Positions 7,982-17,919 are shown, numbered from the stretch's first letter. The stretch is DNA of 64,000 nt from an uncultured Methylotenera sp. (GCF_946479685.1 NZ_CAMLGS010000004.1:1-64000), one strand, 5' to 3'. The notes: generated from the letters alone by a model not told the origin. Translations and numbers: made by a program.

Positions 7982-10801
7982 GGCAGGTTTACCTATGAAG
8001 TAGCCTTGCGCATAATCAACACCGTAGCTTCGCAGTAACGTCAAGCAGCGCTGATCACCCACAAACTCCGCCACAGTGTGCTTGCCAAAACCACGCGCCA
8101 CCTCCGTAAGTGCTCGCACAAATATCTGGTCGTCCGGGCTATCGGCAAGGTTGCGGATAAAAGAGCCGTCAATTTTCACATAGTCCACAGGGAAGTGCTT
8201 GACGTAGTAAAAAGAAGAGAAGCCAACGCCAAAATCATCCAATGAGAAAGCGCAGCCTAAAGCACGGATTGTTTCAATAAAGGTTTGTGCTGTTGCAAAA
8301 TCCGCCACCGCTGCGGTTTCGGTAATTTCAAAAATAATATGCGAAGGCAATTCCGGGTGCTGCAAAAACAGGCTTTGCAGCAAGGTCAGCATGTTTTCAT
8401 CATTCATACTATGCCCGGAAAGGTTAATCGCTACTTTGCGCTCTTTACCTTCTGCTAACAGCTCAGCCCAACGCTTAATTACAGTACGCACCACGTAATG
8501 GTCGATTTGTTTAATCAAGCCTGAACGCTCAGCAAACTCAATAAATTCGCCCGGCGGCACCATCTCGCCATTTTCATCCACCATGCGCACCAGTGCCTCG
8601 TAATGGCTAATGACGTTTTGGTGGATATCTAATATAGGCTGATACTGCATGATAAAGCTCTGCTCACGCAGCGCTTGTTTGATGCGGTCTTCCCACAGCA
8701 CTTTCTGCTCAAGTTTCTGCTGCAAATGCTCCCCTTCAGAAAACACATGCAAGCGTGCGCTACCCGTAAGTTTGGCCTGATACATGGCAATATCAGCATT
8801 AGCCAATAAGCGTTTCGCGTCATGATTATTGGCACTAACCGCCACAATGCCAATACTTGCGGTGATGTGGTGGTCGCCCGCCAAACCAGGATATTTAATC
8901 TCGCCCAGCTGGCGGTTAATTTCCTCCGCCAGTTTGATTGCTCTTGGCAAATCGCAATCGCGCATCAAAATACCCATCTCGTCACCACCGAGCCGCGCGA
9001 GGACATCTTGCGGGCCGCAGATATTAGACAGGATATCCGCCACGGTGCGCAGCACCATATCACCGGCTGTGTGCCCTGAAATATCGTTAATATATTTAAA
9101 GCCATCCAAATCCAAGTAGAGCAAGGCATCGCATGCAGTGGTTCCGTCCAGCCGTACCAGTGCCGCTTCAACCTCCTGCATAAAGCGCTGGCGATTGATC
9201 AAACCGGTCAGCTGGTCATGCTCAGCCAGATACAGGCTTTTCTCCTCACTTCTTTTACGCAGGGTGATATCTACCCCTACCGATAAAATCTGCACCTGCT
9301 CGCCATCCATGCGAGAGTGATGCCATGCAATTTCACGCTTCACATCATGGTTACACAGCACGGCACACTCGTGATAATGATAGTCAATGCTGTTGGAAAG
9401 AATGCCTTGATACACCTGATGCAACTGCCCACGTGCTTCGGGCTTATCCAGTGCATTGATTAAAGACTTACCTTGTAAATTACGCTCATCCCAGCCCAAT
9501 AGCTGTTCACCATAGTGATTAATACTCGTGACCTTACCATCTGCATCCTGCGTCACAATCACTACTTGTGCAGTATCTAAAATACGCTCAGAGAACTCGT
9601 TAGCCTGGGTAATACGCCCCAACATCTCCAGAATCTCAGCTTGATGCAAGCTGGCATCCTTTTCAAGCGATTGCAGGCGGTCTGTCAGTTGCAGAGCGGC
9701 TTCAGCCAGTTGATCTACTTCATCAATAAGAACGGGGTTCTCACGTATTTTAATTTGAGTGCGTACCGCTTCAAACTGGCGCTGCCCTAAAAATGGAATC
9801 GCTTTTACGGCATCGGTAATACGCTTTAACCGCGTATTCAGTAAGAAATAAATAGCCAATAGCGTGAATACCGCAAAAATCAGACCAAACCTGATGCGCT
9901 GTAATGTAGCCTCTTTGGTCTCCAGCACTTGCGATGTAACGTTTTCAATCACCACCACCATGCCTGGCACATCCACCAGCTTATGCGCAATAGGAAAGAA
10001 CACTACATCGTAATACTTGTCAGCAAGAGCCAAGCGTTGCCACGCAGACGCCTCTTTGACCGATGGAATACTTTCAACCTGCTGCAGCAAAGGCAAATTA
10101 ACATTGGCATTGGATAAGCCAGCAATGCGCAACCCTAGTTTGGGCAAGTCATTTTGATGTTGATTCGCCTCTTTTTTCAACACGAAGCCAACATCTGCGC
10201 CAGAAAAGCGATTAAACGATAGAATCAAATCCGCCATTGATGATGCAACCACTACCGCCCCGCTGACCTCACCGTTAGTAAGCATCGGCGTTGCCGCATA
10301 TTGCAAGCACACTTCAGTACAATCTATCCACGCCAGGCTGGATTCTTGCAAAATCGCTTCAGCAACCTGCTTGTCTTCCAAAGCATTTTTTTGCCGCGGA
10401 CCAGCCCACTCTGCCAACGTGTGCTGGTATTGATCATAAATGCGGATGGATTCCAAGCCATAATCCAGCTGCAATGAAGCCAAGGCCGAACTGACACGCG
10501 GCCCCAACCACTTTAAACTAGAGCCATCCTTGGTTGCCAGCGCGCCATCCACACTGACCATGGTTGCCACCAGAGAAGAGACTTGAGAAGTTTTAAGCGA
10601 AAAGTCTGCCAGCATCGCTTTAAACTGCACTAAGTAACGCTCGTGTACCAAATCACGCTCGTGTTTAAGGCGGTTCACCTGACTCAAGTAGGCCCAGCTT
10701 ATCAGCAGCAAGGTCAGGGTCACAAAAATCAGACCGAGCAAAGCCATGATTTTCCATTTCAGGCTCACAAAAATCTCGGATTTTTTTTGCAGGAATCGCA
10801 T
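7967..10801 (-). CDS. Membrane sensor with PAS, GGDEF and EAL domains (c-di-GMP turnover)
   Basis: A 944-residue inner-membrane protein. TM1 is about 17-39, a large periplasmic sensor 40-302, TM2 303-322, then a HAMP-like linker, PAS 402-515, GGDEF 525-685 and EAL 705-940. The GGDEF site reads GGDEM (605-609), compatible with activity. The product-inhibition RxxD is absent (GPQD at 596-599). The EAL domain looks intact: EALVR at 735, INLSG, EITET, DDFG, KIDGSF and a final YAQGYFIGKP. It could make or degrade c-di-GMP. It lies 19 bases after a porin-like gene, itself overlapping a periplasmic binding-protein gene, which suggests that ligand controls its output. Confidence 0.93.
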   Translation of the reverse strand: MRFLQKKSEIFVSLKWKIMALLGLIFVTLTLLLISWAYLSQVNRLKHERDLVHERYLVQFKAMLADFSLKTSQVSSLVATMVSVDGALATKDGSSLKWLGPRVSSALASLQLDYGLESIRIYDQYQHTLAEWAGPRQKNALEDKQVAEAILQESSLAWIDCTEVCLQYAATPMLTNGEVSGAVVVASSMADLILSFNRFSGADVGFVLKKEANQHQNDLPKLGLRIAGLSNANVNLPLLQQVESIPSVKEASAWQRLALADKYYDVVFFPIAHKLVDVPGMVVVIENVTSQVLETKEATLQRIRFGLIFAVFTLLAIYFLLNTRLKRITDAVKAIPFLGQRQFEAVRTQIKIRENPVLIDEVDQLAEAALQLTDRLQSLEKDASLHQAEILEMLGRITQANEFSERILDTAQVVIVTQDADGKVTSINHYGEQLLGWDERNLQGKSLINALDKPEARGQLHQVYQGILSNSIDYHYHECAVLCNHDVKREIAWHHSRMDGEQVQILSVGVDITLRKRSEEKSLYLAEHDQLTGLINRQRFMQEVEAALVRLDGTTACDALLYLDLDGFKYINDISGHTAGDMVLRTVADILSNICGPQDVLARLGGDEMGILMRDCDLPRAIKLAEEINRQLGEIKYPGLAGDHHITASIGIVAVSANNHDAKRLLANADIAMYQAKLTGSARLHVFSEGEHLQQKLEQKVLWEDRIKQALREQSFIMQYQPILDIHQNVISHYEALVRMVDENGEMVPPGEFIEFAERSGLIKQIDHYVVRTVIKRWAELLAEGKERKVAINLSGHSMNDENMLTLLQSLFLQHPELPSHIIFEITETAAVADFATAQTFIETIRALGCAFSLDDFGVGFSSFYYVKHFPVDYVKIDGSFIRNLADSPDDQIFVRALTEVARGFGKHTVAEFVGDQRCLTLLRSYGVDYAQGYFIGKPANEIV

Positions 10802-10820
10802 GTTTTATTTGGTTAGGCGT

Positions 10821-12071
10821 TTAAAAGCGATAAGAAGCTAGCAAAATCAACATATCCCAGTTTTTTTCCAGGGCTGCTGGGTTTGAGTTTTCCAGTGGAG
10901 ATAGCCAACCTGCACCATTTATCCGGTGCACCTCGGCGCGCAAGCTAAAGCTTTCGTTCACATCGTAGCGCACCCCGGCAGACCAATCTTTACTGTAAAG
11001 CATAAAATTCGGCAGCCCAGTCGTTGCCTGCCACTCTCGGCCATGACGGTCTGAACGGTCTCGATAGAAAGCATCGTAACGGGTAAAGACCTCCCACTTA
11101 GACGCTGGGCGGTAGGCGGCCTGTACATAAAAGCCATCTGCACTGGATTTGCCATCGGCGAGTGGGCCAAACCCTTTAAACTCAAGAAACTCGAGTAAAT
11201 ACTCGCCGGTGAGACTCCATTTTTCAGCGTTGTATTGTGCCGATAACAAATAAGGCACTAAGCTGATATCGCCACTAGATAAAAACTCTGTGGGCTTGCT
11301 GTCATAGGCTAACTTGACATTGGCTGCGGTAAATCCAAATCGCCATTGCCCATTGTTGCTATCAAATGAGAAGTTCACCAACTGTGTCAATTTAGAGTCT
11401 AAACGACCAGGCATATCTTTACCTAAAAAGGTCGCCTCAGTCGATTTACCGTCCGCCTGCGGGTAACCCAAATAGTATTTGACGCCAAAATTACCGTAAT
11501 CAGAAACTGCATTGTGATAAAGCGACAGACCATCTGCGGATTTTTGCAGGCGACGCGTCACATCAAAATAAATAGGTTGCGGCAAAATAGCGGAGTCACG
11601 GGTAAAGGCAACATCTCCGGTTTCTGCATAAAGACCATAAGGCACCCTTACCCTACCCAAACGCACACCTGAGCTGCCCCAATCACCAGAGGCCACGGTC
11701 CAGTCAACGAAGGCATGCCCCAAGCGCAGCTCACCATTATCATTTTGACCGGCCTTGCGCGAAATGAGCTGGGTTGAGAACTGTAACTGAGGTAGCGCAC
11801 GATAAGTAGCGTTTAAGCCAACCTCACGAAAATCATAACTAATATCATCGCGGCTTTTACCTAAGAAGTTGTTACCCGTAGTGTTCACCATCCCCTGTGT
11901 AATAAATCCATGAAGCTGCAACTTGCCATCTTGCATATCTACCGCACTAGCCACACTGGGCACCAACACAGCAAACGCCAATACGCATCTTGCGCACCAT
12001 TGATGCAGGCGAGGATGCAGGCTAGCTTGACGCAAGCTAGGTCTATTGCGATATTTGGAGTATGCGTACAT
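10821..12071 (-). CDS. Porin-like outer-membrane beta-barrel protein
   Basis: This 416-residue protein has a long basic N-terminus followed by a signal peptide (VLAFAVLVPSVASA). The mature part opens LQLHGFITQGMVNTTGN and is built of alternating strands typical of outer-membrane barrels, with conserved SRKAG, RLGRVRVPYGLYAETGDV and QPIYFDVTRR segments. It ends ILLASYRF with a C-terminal Phe as in most barrels. Its start overlaps the end of the upstream binding-protein gene by 29 bases and it precedes the GGDEF/EAL gene by 19, so translation of the three is probably coupled. The transported solute is unknown. Confidence 0.75.
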   Translation of the reverse strand: MYAYSKYRNRPSLRQASLHPRLHQWCARCVLAFAVLVPSVASAVDMQDGKLQLHGFITQGMVNTTGNNFLGKSRDDISYDFREVGLNATYRALPQLQFSTQLISRKAGQNDNGELRLGHAFVDWTVASGDWGSSGVRLGRVRVPYGLYAETGDVAFTRDSAILPQPIYFDVTRRLQKSADGLSLYHNAVSDYGNFGVKYYLGYPQADGKSTEATFLGKDMPGRLDSKLTQLVNFSFDSNNGQWRFGFTAANVKLAYDSKPTEFLSSGDISLVPYLLSAQYNAEKWSLTGEYLLEFLEFKGFGPLADGKSSADGFYVQAAYRPASKWEVFTRYDAFYRDRSDRHGREWQATTGLPNFMLYSKDWSAGVRYDVNESFSLRAEVHRINGAGWLSPLENSNPAALEKNWDMLILLASYRF

Positions 12072-12495
12072 CTTGGTTCACCTCTTGCAACAATAGATAT
12101 CCAACGCTACCAGGGGTAGACTTCACTTTAGCGAGCATTTCCTGTGACGTAGAAACCTGCTCTGGATACTGGCCTAAACCTGCAAACACCTGCCTATCCC
12201 AGGCACGTCTGAGCTGGCGTGGAAAAAACCTTAAAACCTCTTTACTAAAAACTTCATGGGTTGGATTTGAATCTGAGAAAACATAGACCTTTACGGGTGT
12301 GCCGTCGCTCCATTTGGTTTGGTTCATCACAAAAATAGCGCGCAACGTATTGGCACTGATGGCACCTGGGTTAAATGAGGTAGAGGCAATGACGGCAACT
12401 TTGGAGCCAGCACTAGCATCAGCGCTCGCTGCAAGCGCTGGTGGGTGAAAGAGTACTGCAATTTGAATAAATATTATTAACTGCCAAATTCTCAT
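12043..12495 (-). CDS. Small periplasmic PstS-like substrate-binding protein
   Basis: The 150-residue product has a signal peptide (IFIQIAVLFHPPALA). Its domain resembles one half of phosphate-type (PstS) binding proteins: VAVIASTSFNPGAISANTLRAIF, then the KWSDGTPVKVYVF strand, and a closing TPGSVGYLLLQEV. Such short proteins lack the second lobe of a full PstS. There is no ABC permease or ATPase nearby. It heads an operon with the porin-like and GGDEF/EAL genes, so a sensory role, passing ligand information to the c-di-GMP enzyme, is more likely than transport. That role is inference. Confidence 0.75.
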   Translation of the reverse strand: MRIWQLIIFIQIAVLFHPPALAASADASAGSKVAVIASTSFNPGAISANTLRAIFVMNQTKWSDGTPVKVYVFSDSNPTHEVFSKEVLRFFPRQLRRAWDRQVFAGLGQYPEQVSTSQEMLAKVKSTPGSVGYLLLQEVNQDVRILQISQ

Positions 12496-12651
12496 TATTA
12501 TTTACTTTGTGCAGAATATTTTTACCAATTATTACCGAGTTATTTAATTAACGCTACAAAAAAATGGTGAGGTCTGTGCAATGACTCTCACGATTTGTTT
12601 GCGCGATAAAAAAACAAAAAATTGCACCATGATTCTTGGCAATTACAACAA

Positions 12652-12660
12652 TGTTACAAT
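12652..12660 (+). promoter_or_regulatory. Candidate extended -10 promoter for tyrA
   Basis: TG-T-TACAAT at 12652-12660 fits an extended -10 element; transcription would begin near 12667, about 30 bases before the TTG start of tyrA. A TTGGCA at 12636 is too close (13 bases) to be its -35. The spacer separates tyrA from the divergent binding-protein operon. Confidence 0.35.
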
Positions 12661-12696
12661 TGCGGCTATTGATAGTCGTGAAGTCTCTTAAAAAAA

Positions 12697-13563
12697 TTGA
12701 AAAAAATCGTTATCTTTGGTGTGGGCCTGATTGGCGGCTCGGTGGCACTCGCTTTAAAAAAAGCCGGAAGTGCTGCACAAATCATAGGGGTGGGTCGCTC
12801 CACTGACAGCATGCAATCCGCATTGGATTTGGGCGTGATAGACGCTGCCTGCAGCGATGTTGCGCAAGCGCTACGCCATGCAGACATGGTACTGATTGCC
12901 GCCCCGGTTGCGCAAACCGCCAGCATTCTGACCGCCATCAAACCAGTTTTAGCAGCCAACACCGTGATCACTGATGCAGGCAGCACCAAAAGTGATGTCC
13001 TTACCTGCGCTCAGGCAATACTAGGCGAACAATTTCATCAGTTTGTGGGCGGCCACCCTATTGCAGGGGCTGAGAAAAGCGGCGTAACAGCTGCCACCAC
13101 TGACTTATATCGCAATAAAAACGTAGTGCTAACGCCAACCGCTACAACCAACGCCGATGCAGTGCAGCGTGTACGTGAGCTATGGCAGCTTTGCGGTGCC
13201 AACGTCACCGAAATGCCGGCAGCCACGCACGACAGTATTTTTGCCGCTGTCAGCCACTTGCCGCACTTGCTTGCCTTTGCACTGGTAGACGATATTGCGT
13301 CACGCCAGAATGCAGAGCAATTATTCGGCTTTGCCGCCAGTGGCTTCAGGGATTTTACGCGCATCGCCGGTAGTCACCCTGAAATGTGGCGCGATATCAG
13401 CCTAGCCAATAGAGCGGCACTGCTGAATGAAATCACGGCCTATCAGGACGAGCTATCCCGATTAAAACAAATGCTGGAAAACAGTGACGGCGATGCACTG
13501 CATGCGCTATTTGAGCGCGCCAGTATTGCACGTAACAACTGGGCAAAACTTAAAGAGCAATAA
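12697..13563 (+). CDS. tyrA: Prephenate dehydrogenase
   Basis: The 288-residue enzyme oxidises prephenate to 4-hydroxyphenylpyruvate with NAD(P) in tyrosine synthesis. The Rossmann motif [13 protein letters not shown] is at the N-terminus, [10 protein letters not shown] marks the cofactor site, and [12 protein letters not shown] carries the catalytic His. No chorismate mutase domain is fused. The start is TTG at 12697; an in-frame TGA at 12679-12681 leaves no earlier start and a later one would cut the Rossmann fold. No Shine-Dalgarno is visible. It leads the tyrA-aroA-cmk run. The usual betaproteobacterial neighbours pheA and hisC are not upstream here. Confidence 0.95.
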   Translation: MKKIVIFGVGLIGGSVALALKKAGSAAQIIGVGRSTDSMQSALDLGVIDAACSDVAQALRHADMVLIAAPVAQTASILTAIKPVLAANTVITDAGSTKSDVLTCAQAILGEQFHQFVGGHPIAGAEKSGVTAATTDLYRNKNVVLTPTATTNADAVQRVRELWQLCGANVTEMPAATHDSIFAAVSHLPHLLAFALVDDIASRQNAEQLFGFAASGFRDFTRIAGSHPEMWRDISLANRAALLNEITAYQDELSRLKQMLENSDGDALHALFERASIARNNWAKLKEQ

Positions 13564-13585
13564 TATACACAATAAAGAATTGGTT

Positions 13586-14866
13586 ATGGAACAACTCACA
13601 TTGGCCGCAGGCCACCAAGCACAAGGCACACTAACCCTACCTGGGTCAAAAAGCATCTCCAATCGCACCTTGCTATTGGCGGCACTGGCGAACGGCACGA
13701 CAGAAATACGCGACGTACTGGCATCAGACGATACCTCGCGCATGCTGGAGGCACTGGCAGCCCTAGGCGTGCAGCTAGAAAATTTTGCTGAAAATGCTTG
13801 GCGCGTAACAGGCTGCGGTGGCAACTTCCCCAATAAACAAGCTGACTTGTTTTTAGGTAACGCGGGCACAGCTTTCAGGCCGCTCACTGCCGCTTTGGCT
13901 TTAGCGGGCGGCAATTACCAGCTATCTGGGGTTGCACGCATGCATGAGCGCCCGATTGGCGATTTGGTAGATGCTTTAAAACAGGCAGGTGCTGATATTC
14001 AATATTTAGGCAATGATGGTTTCCCACCGCTAAAAATTGCTGCACCGCAAATAGACTTATCCAAACCAATTAAAATTCGCGGTGATGTTTCCAGCCAGTT
14101 CCTAACTGCACTCCTAATGGCATTGCCATTAACCAAACAGCAAGCCACAATTGAAGTGGTTGGCGAGTTAATTTCCAAACCTTACATTGAAATCACGTTG
14201 AATTTAATGGCTAAATTTGGCGTACAAGTAGCCCGTAACGGCTGGCAAAGTTTCACCATTGCAGCCAATAGCAACTACATCGCCCCAAAAGAGATTTTTG
14301 TAGAAGGCGATGCTTCCAGCGCATCATACTTCTTGGCCGCAGGTGCCATTGCCGGTAATGTCACAGTACAAGGCTTGGGCAAAGACAGCATACAGGGTGA
14401 CGTGCGCTTTGCGGATGCACTAGCACTGATGGGCGGCAATATCAGTTATGGCGATAACCACATCAACGCCAGCAAGGCAGCGCAGATTCATACCATTGAT
14501 CTGGATTGCAACCACATTCCAGACGCGGCGATGACCTTGGCAATCCTTGCTTTATTTGCAAAAGGTACCAGCACTCTGCGCAACATCGCTAGCTGGCGCG
14601 TAAAAGAGACCGACCGCATTGCCGCCATGGCAACCGAGCTACGCAAGGTAGGCGCAACGGTTGAAGAAGGTGCAGACTACATCACCATTACGCCGCCAGT
14701 AGCTCTAACACCTAATGCTGTGATTGACACCTACGACGACCACCGCATGGCCATGTGCTTTTCATTAGTTAGCTTAGGCGGCGTGCCAATTATCATCAAT
14801 GACCCGAATTGCGTAGCTAAAACATTCCCTAACTATTTTAACGAGTTTAAAAAGCTGGTGTCATAA
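13586..14866 (+). CDS. aroA: 3-phosphoshikimate 1-carboxyvinyltransferase (EPSP synthase)
   Basis: The 426-residue enzyme joins shikimate-3-phosphate and phosphoenolpyruvate in the chorismate pathway. Family motifs are [18 protein letters not shown] near the start, [53 protein letters not shown], and RVKETDRI with YDDHRMAM near the end. The ATG at 13586 follows the tyrA stop by 22 bases and begins MEQLTLAAG as expected; an upstream in-frame ATG inside tyrA would add 34 unrelated residues. Two small inverted repeats (14854-14873 around the stop, 14874-14892 just after) lie at its 3' end, without T-tracts. Confidence 0.96.
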   Translation: MEQLTLAAGHQAQGTLTLPGSKSISNRTLLLAALANGTTEIRDVLASDDTSRMLEALAALGVQLENFAENAWRVTGCGGNFPNKQADLFLGNAGTAFRPLTAALALAGGNYQLSGVARMHERPIGDLVDALKQAGADIQYLGNDGFPPLKIAAPQIDLSKPIKIRGDVSSQFLTALLMALPLTKQQATIEVVGELISKPYIEITLNLMAKFGVQVARNGWQSFTIAANSNYIAPKEIFVEGDASSASYFLAAGAIAGNVTVQGLGKDSIQGDVRFADALALMGGNISYGDNHINASKAAQIHTIDLDCNHIPDAAMTLAILALFAKGTSTLRNIASWRVKETDRIAAMATELRKVGATVEEGADYITITPPVALTPNAVIDTYDDHRMAMCFSLVSLGGVPIIINDPNCVAKTFPNYFNEFKKLVS

Positions 14867-14955
14867 AACCAGCAGCCATAAGCCCTATGGCTACTAGTTG
14901 GTACGGATAGACTTACCCACATTGATTGTTATTAACACTACGATAAGCCTTACAA

Positions 14956-15639
14956 ATGAACAACACGCAAGCTCAGCATATTCCAGTCATTGCCATTGAT
15001 GGCCCTTCTGCTTCCGGCAAAGGAACCGTGGCACAATTAGTGGCCGAGAAACTAGGATTTGCCTATCTGGACTCCGGTGCACTTTACCGCGTGGTGGCCT
15101 TCGCCGCACACCAAAACAATATCGCCTGGGATGATGCCGAAGCCGTGGCCACCTGCGCAAAGTCCTTACAAATCAAATTCATCCATGAGCAAGTCCTATT
15201 AAACGGGCAAGATATTTCTAACGAGATTCGTACCGAGTTGATGGGTAAAGGCGCATCGCAAGTTGCGGTGCACGCAGCGGTACGCGCGGCTTTAGTTGAT
15301 TTGCAGCACAGCTTCTTGCAAGCCCCTGGCTTGGTGGCTGACGGCCGAGATATGGGTACCGTTATTTTCCCAGCTGCGCCCCTTAAAATATTTCTTACCG
15401 CATCCACTGAAATAAGAGCAGAACGCCGCTACAAACAGTTGCTAGGCAAGAACCAGCCTGCCAACTATGACAACATCTTGCAAGATCTGCAAGAACGCGA
15501 TGCCAGAGATAAAGGCCGCGCCAGCGCGCCACTGGTGATGGCCGAGCATGCCATCCTGCTCGAAACTGACAACGTAAGCATAGTAGATGCGGTCAACATC
15601 GTGCTTGACGCCTATAACAAAGTGCAGCAGCCAAGCTAA
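14956..15639 (+). CDS. cmk: Cytidylate kinase
   Basis: A 227-residue nucleotide kinase that phosphorylates CMP and dCMP. The P-loop is DGPSASGKGTVAQ near the N-terminus, followed by LGFAYLDSGALYR (CMP binding), DGRDMGTVIFP in the middle and the lid segment RDARDKGRASAPL. Length and motifs are normal. It lies between aroA and rpsA, the common order in proteobacteria. A long hairpin follows directly, before the rpsA promoter region. Confidence 0.96.
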   Translation: MNNTQAQHIPVIAIDGPSASGKGTVAQLVAEKLGFAYLDSGALYRVVAFAAHQNNIAWDDAEAVATCAKSLQIKFIHEQVLLNGQDISNEIRTELMGKGASQVAVHAAVRAALVDLQHSFLQAPGLVADGRDMGTVIFPAAPLKIFLTASTEIRAERRYKQLLGKNQPANYDNILQDLQERDARDKGRASAPLVMAEHAILLETDNVSIVDAVNIVLDAYNKVQQPS

Positions 15640-15657
15640 CACAATGTCTATGTCGCT

Positions 15658-15701
15658 CCGTATCGCTATCCATGTTGTTTCCAGCATGGATAGCGATACG
15701 G
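15658..15701. repeat. Perfect 17-bp inverted repeat downstream of cmk
   Basis: CCGTATCGCTATCCATG (15658-15674) and its exact reverse complement (15685-15701) flank a 10-base loop. RNA from either strand would form a very stable hairpin. No T-run follows, so it is not a standard intrinsic terminator. It could be an mRNA 3' end stabiliser, a processing site, or a repeated extragenic palindrome. Confidence 0.8.
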
Positions 15702-15881
15702 ATATATAACATAGCCCTAGCCTGCATAACTGAATGATTAAGCAACGAAATATTTCGAAATTAAATCAAGATTAGATTGCAACACCTTGATTTATCCAAA
15801 CATAGTGCTTAAAGACAATTTTTCACTGAAAAAATATTAGTAAAAATTCATAAATAGTCTTTTATTTTTCAATGTTTTAGT

Positions 15882-15972
15882 TATAATTCCAGATTCGGGT
15901 TTCTATCACCCACTTTAGTCCTACCCATCATCACCGATGCGTAGCTTTTTAACTACCCCACTGCTAGGTGGG
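15882..15972 (+). promoter_or_regulatory. Candidate rpsA promoter (-10) and leader hairpin
   Basis: A perfect TATAAT lies at 15882-15887 in an AT-rich stretch; no clear -35 is seen. A start near 15894 would give a leader of about 100 bases. The leader contains a hairpin CCCAC (15957-15961) / GTGGG (15968-15972). The region before the ATG at 15995 is AU-rich with at most a weak AGG. A poor Shine-Dalgarno with leader hairpins recalls the autoregulated rpsA leader of gammaproteobacteria; similar control here is inference. Confidence 0.4.
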
Positions 15973-15994
15973 ATATTTTAGGTAATTTTAATTA

Positions 15995-17497
15995 ATGGCT
16001 TCTACTTCTAATTCTACTGCTTCATCTATGGAATCTTTTGCTGCGCTTTTTGAAGAAAGCTTAGCTCGCCAAGAAATGCGTTCTGGCGAAGTGATCACTG
16101 CTGAAGTTGTTTCTGTTGATAATGATCATGTGATCGTTAACGCAGGTCTTAAATCTGAAAGCGTAATCAACGCTGACGAATTCCGTAACGCTCAAGGCGA
16201 ACTTGAAGTTCAAGTGGGCGACTTTGTTAAAGTAGCAATTGAGAAGCTAGAAGACGGCTTCGGTTCAACCGTACTTTCACGCGAAAAAGCTAAACGCATG
16301 GAAACATGGTTAGACTTAGAAGATGCGATGAACGAAGGCCGCATCATCAAAGGTTTCGTAAGTGGTAAAGTTAAAGGCGGTTTACGCGTATCTGTAAACG
16401 GCATCATGGCATTCTTGCCAGGTTCATTGGTTGACGTACGTCCAGTTAAAGACACTACTCCATTCGAAAACAAAGAATGTGATTTGAAAGTGATCAAACT
16501 AGACCGTAAACGTAACAACATCGTTGTTTCACGCCGTGCTGTAATGGAAGTTTCTGCTGGTGCTGACCGCGAAGCTTTATTAGGTACATTGGCTGAAGGT
16601 GCTGTTGTTAAAGGTATCGTTAAAAACATCACCGACTACGGTGCTTTCGTTGATTTGGGCGGCATCGATGGCTTGCTACACATCACTGACTTGGCATGGC
16701 GTCGTGTAAAACACCCATCAGAAGTATTAACAGTGGGTGAAGAAGTTGAAGCTAAAGTATTGAAATTCGATCAAGAGAAAAACCGTGTTTCACTAGGTAT
16801 CAAACAATTAGGCGACGACCCATGGGTTGCATTGACACGCCGTTACCCAGTAAGCACACGCTTGTTCGGTAAAGTGTCTAACTTGACTGACTACGGTGCA
16901 TTCGTTGAAATCGAACCAGGTATCGAAGGTTTAGTTCACGTTTCAGAAATGGACTGGACAAACAAAAACATTCACCCAGGCAAAATCGCTCAATTAGGCG
17001 ACGAAGTTGAAGTAATGATTCTTGAAATCGACGAAGCACGTCGTCGTTTATCATTAGGTATGAAACAATGCCAAGCTAACCCTTGGGATGATTTCTCTGC
17101 AACACACGCTAAAGGCGATAAAGTTTCAGGCCAAATCAAATCAATCACAGACTTCGGTGTGTTCATTGGTTTGCCAGGCGGCATTGACGGTTTAGTTCAC
17201 TTATCTGATTTGTCATGGGCACAATCAGGCGAAGAAGCAATCCGCAACTTCAAAAAAGGTGACGAGCTACAAGCTGTGATCTTAGCTATCGACGTTGAAA
17301 AAGAGCGCATTTCATTAGGCGTTAAACAACTGACAGCTGATCCTTCAGGTGCTTCTTCTGAAGAAAAATCAGATGCTAAACCTAAAGCTAAATCTGCTAA
17401 AGCTAAAGAACCTGCTCAATTGCCAGATGACGGCGCAGCTGCTGGTACTACAAACCTTGGTGCTCTATTGAAAGCCAAGTTAGACAGCAAGAAATAA
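15995..17497 (+). CDS. rpsA: 30S ribosomal protein S1, five-domain form
   Basis: S1 helps unfold and dock mRNA on the 30S subunit. The 500-residue product has two degenerate N-terminal S1 domains (about 20-90 and 105-175) and three canonical ones, marked by [35 protein letters not shown] and [18 protein letters not shown]. Each canonical domain ends with a (V/R)SLG(I/M)KQ-type strand. After the fifth domain the chain enters an Ala/Lys-rich tail ending [14 protein letters not shown]. coli and most proteobacterial S1 have six domains and about 550-560 residues, so the sixth is missing. Codon use is strongly biased, as expected for high expression. It lies 42 bases before ihfB. Confidence 0.95.
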   Translation: MASTSNSTASSMESFAALFEESLARQEMRSGEVITAEVVSVDNDHVIVNAGLKSESVINADEFRNAQGELEVQVGDFVKVAIEKLEDGFGSTVLSREKAKRMETWLDLEDAMNEGRIIKGFVSGKVKGGLRVSVNGIMAFLPGSLVDVRPVKDTTPFENKECDLKVIKLDRKRNNIVVSRRAVMEVSAGADREALLGTLAEGAVVKGIVKNITDYGAFVDLGGIDGLLHITDLAWRRVKHPSEVLTVGEEVEAKVLKFDQEKNRVSLGIKQLGDDPWVALTRRYPVSTRLFGKVSNLTDYGAFVEIEPGIEGLVHVSEMDWTNKNIHPGKIAQLGDEVEVMILEIDEARRRLSLGMKQCQANPWDDFSATHAKGDKVSGQIKSITDFGVFIGLPGGIDGLVHLSDLSWAQSGEEAIRNFKKGDELQAVILAIDVEKERISLGVKQLTADPSGASSEEKSDAKPKAKSAKAKEPAQLPDDGAAAGTTNLGALLKAKLDSKK

Positions 17498-17539
17498 TTA
17501 GCCCGTTATTTTAGTATCAAGAAAAAAAGGCATATAAGC

Positions 17540-17821
17540 ATGACAAAATCTGAGCTAATCACACTGCTTGCAGAACGTTTTCCGCAATTAGTGATGAAAG
17601 ATGCAGAGCTTTCCGTCAAGGCTATATTAGACGCGATGTCTGATAACCTTGCGACAGGCGAACGCATTGAAATAAGAGGCTTTGGCAGCTTTAGCTTGAA
17701 TTACCGTCCACCGCGTTTGGGTCGCAACCCTAAAACCGGCAGCAAGGTTGAGGTACCTGAAAAACATGTACCTCACTTTAAAGCAGGTAAAGAACTACGT
17801 GAACGTGTGGATTTAAGCTAG
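17540..17821 (+). CDS. ihfB: Integration host factor subunit beta
   Basis: A 93-residue DNA-bending protein of the HU/IHF family. It starts [15 protein letters not shown] and has the [25 protein letters not shown] segment with the DNA-intercalating Pro in the RNPKTG arm. The position directly after rpsA is the classic place for ihfB. It pairs with IhfA, whose gene is not in the window. A strong terminator follows the stop by 23 bases. Confidence 0.96.
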   Translation: MTKSELITLLAERFPQLVMKDAELSVKAILDAMSDNLATGERIEIRGFGSFSLNYRPPRLGRNPKTGSKVEVPEKHVPHFKAGKELRERVDLS

Positions 17822-17844
17822 CATTTGCTTTTAAGTTCCAGGCT

Positions 17845-17876
17845 AAAACGGCAACCATATGGTTGCCGTTTTTTTT
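17845..17876 (+). terminator. Rho-independent terminator after ihfB
   Basis: AAAACGGCAACC / GGTTGCCGTTTT form a 12-bp stem around an ATAT loop, followed by further T residues (17873-17876). It ends the rpsA-ihfB transcript and implies that lapB has its own promoter. Confidence 0.92.
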
Positions 17877-17919
17877 ATGATGCTATTTGTTATGATGCCT
17901 TTTCTTATGATGCTGTAGT
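17875..17919. repeat. 15-bp tandem repeat, three units
   Basis: TTATGATGC recurs at 17875, 17890 and 17905, exactly 15 bases apart, with a variable 6-base filler (TATTTG, CTTTTC, TGTAGT). It abuts the ihfB terminator and lies upstream of lapB. Phased 15-base units could be protein-binding iterons or slippage products. Confidence 0.75.

Noticed and set aside
12043..12495. Phosphate ABC transporter
   Set aside because: The protein is half the length of PstS and no pstC, A or B genes are present.
13484..13585. An upstream ATG in frame with aroA
   Set aside because: It lies inside tyrA and adds 34 residues unlike any EPSP synthase; ATG 13586 matches the family start.
17875..17919. Possible CRISPR array
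   Set aside because: Units are only 15 bases with 6-base fillers, three copies, no cas genes. The other tandem repeats fail for the same reason.
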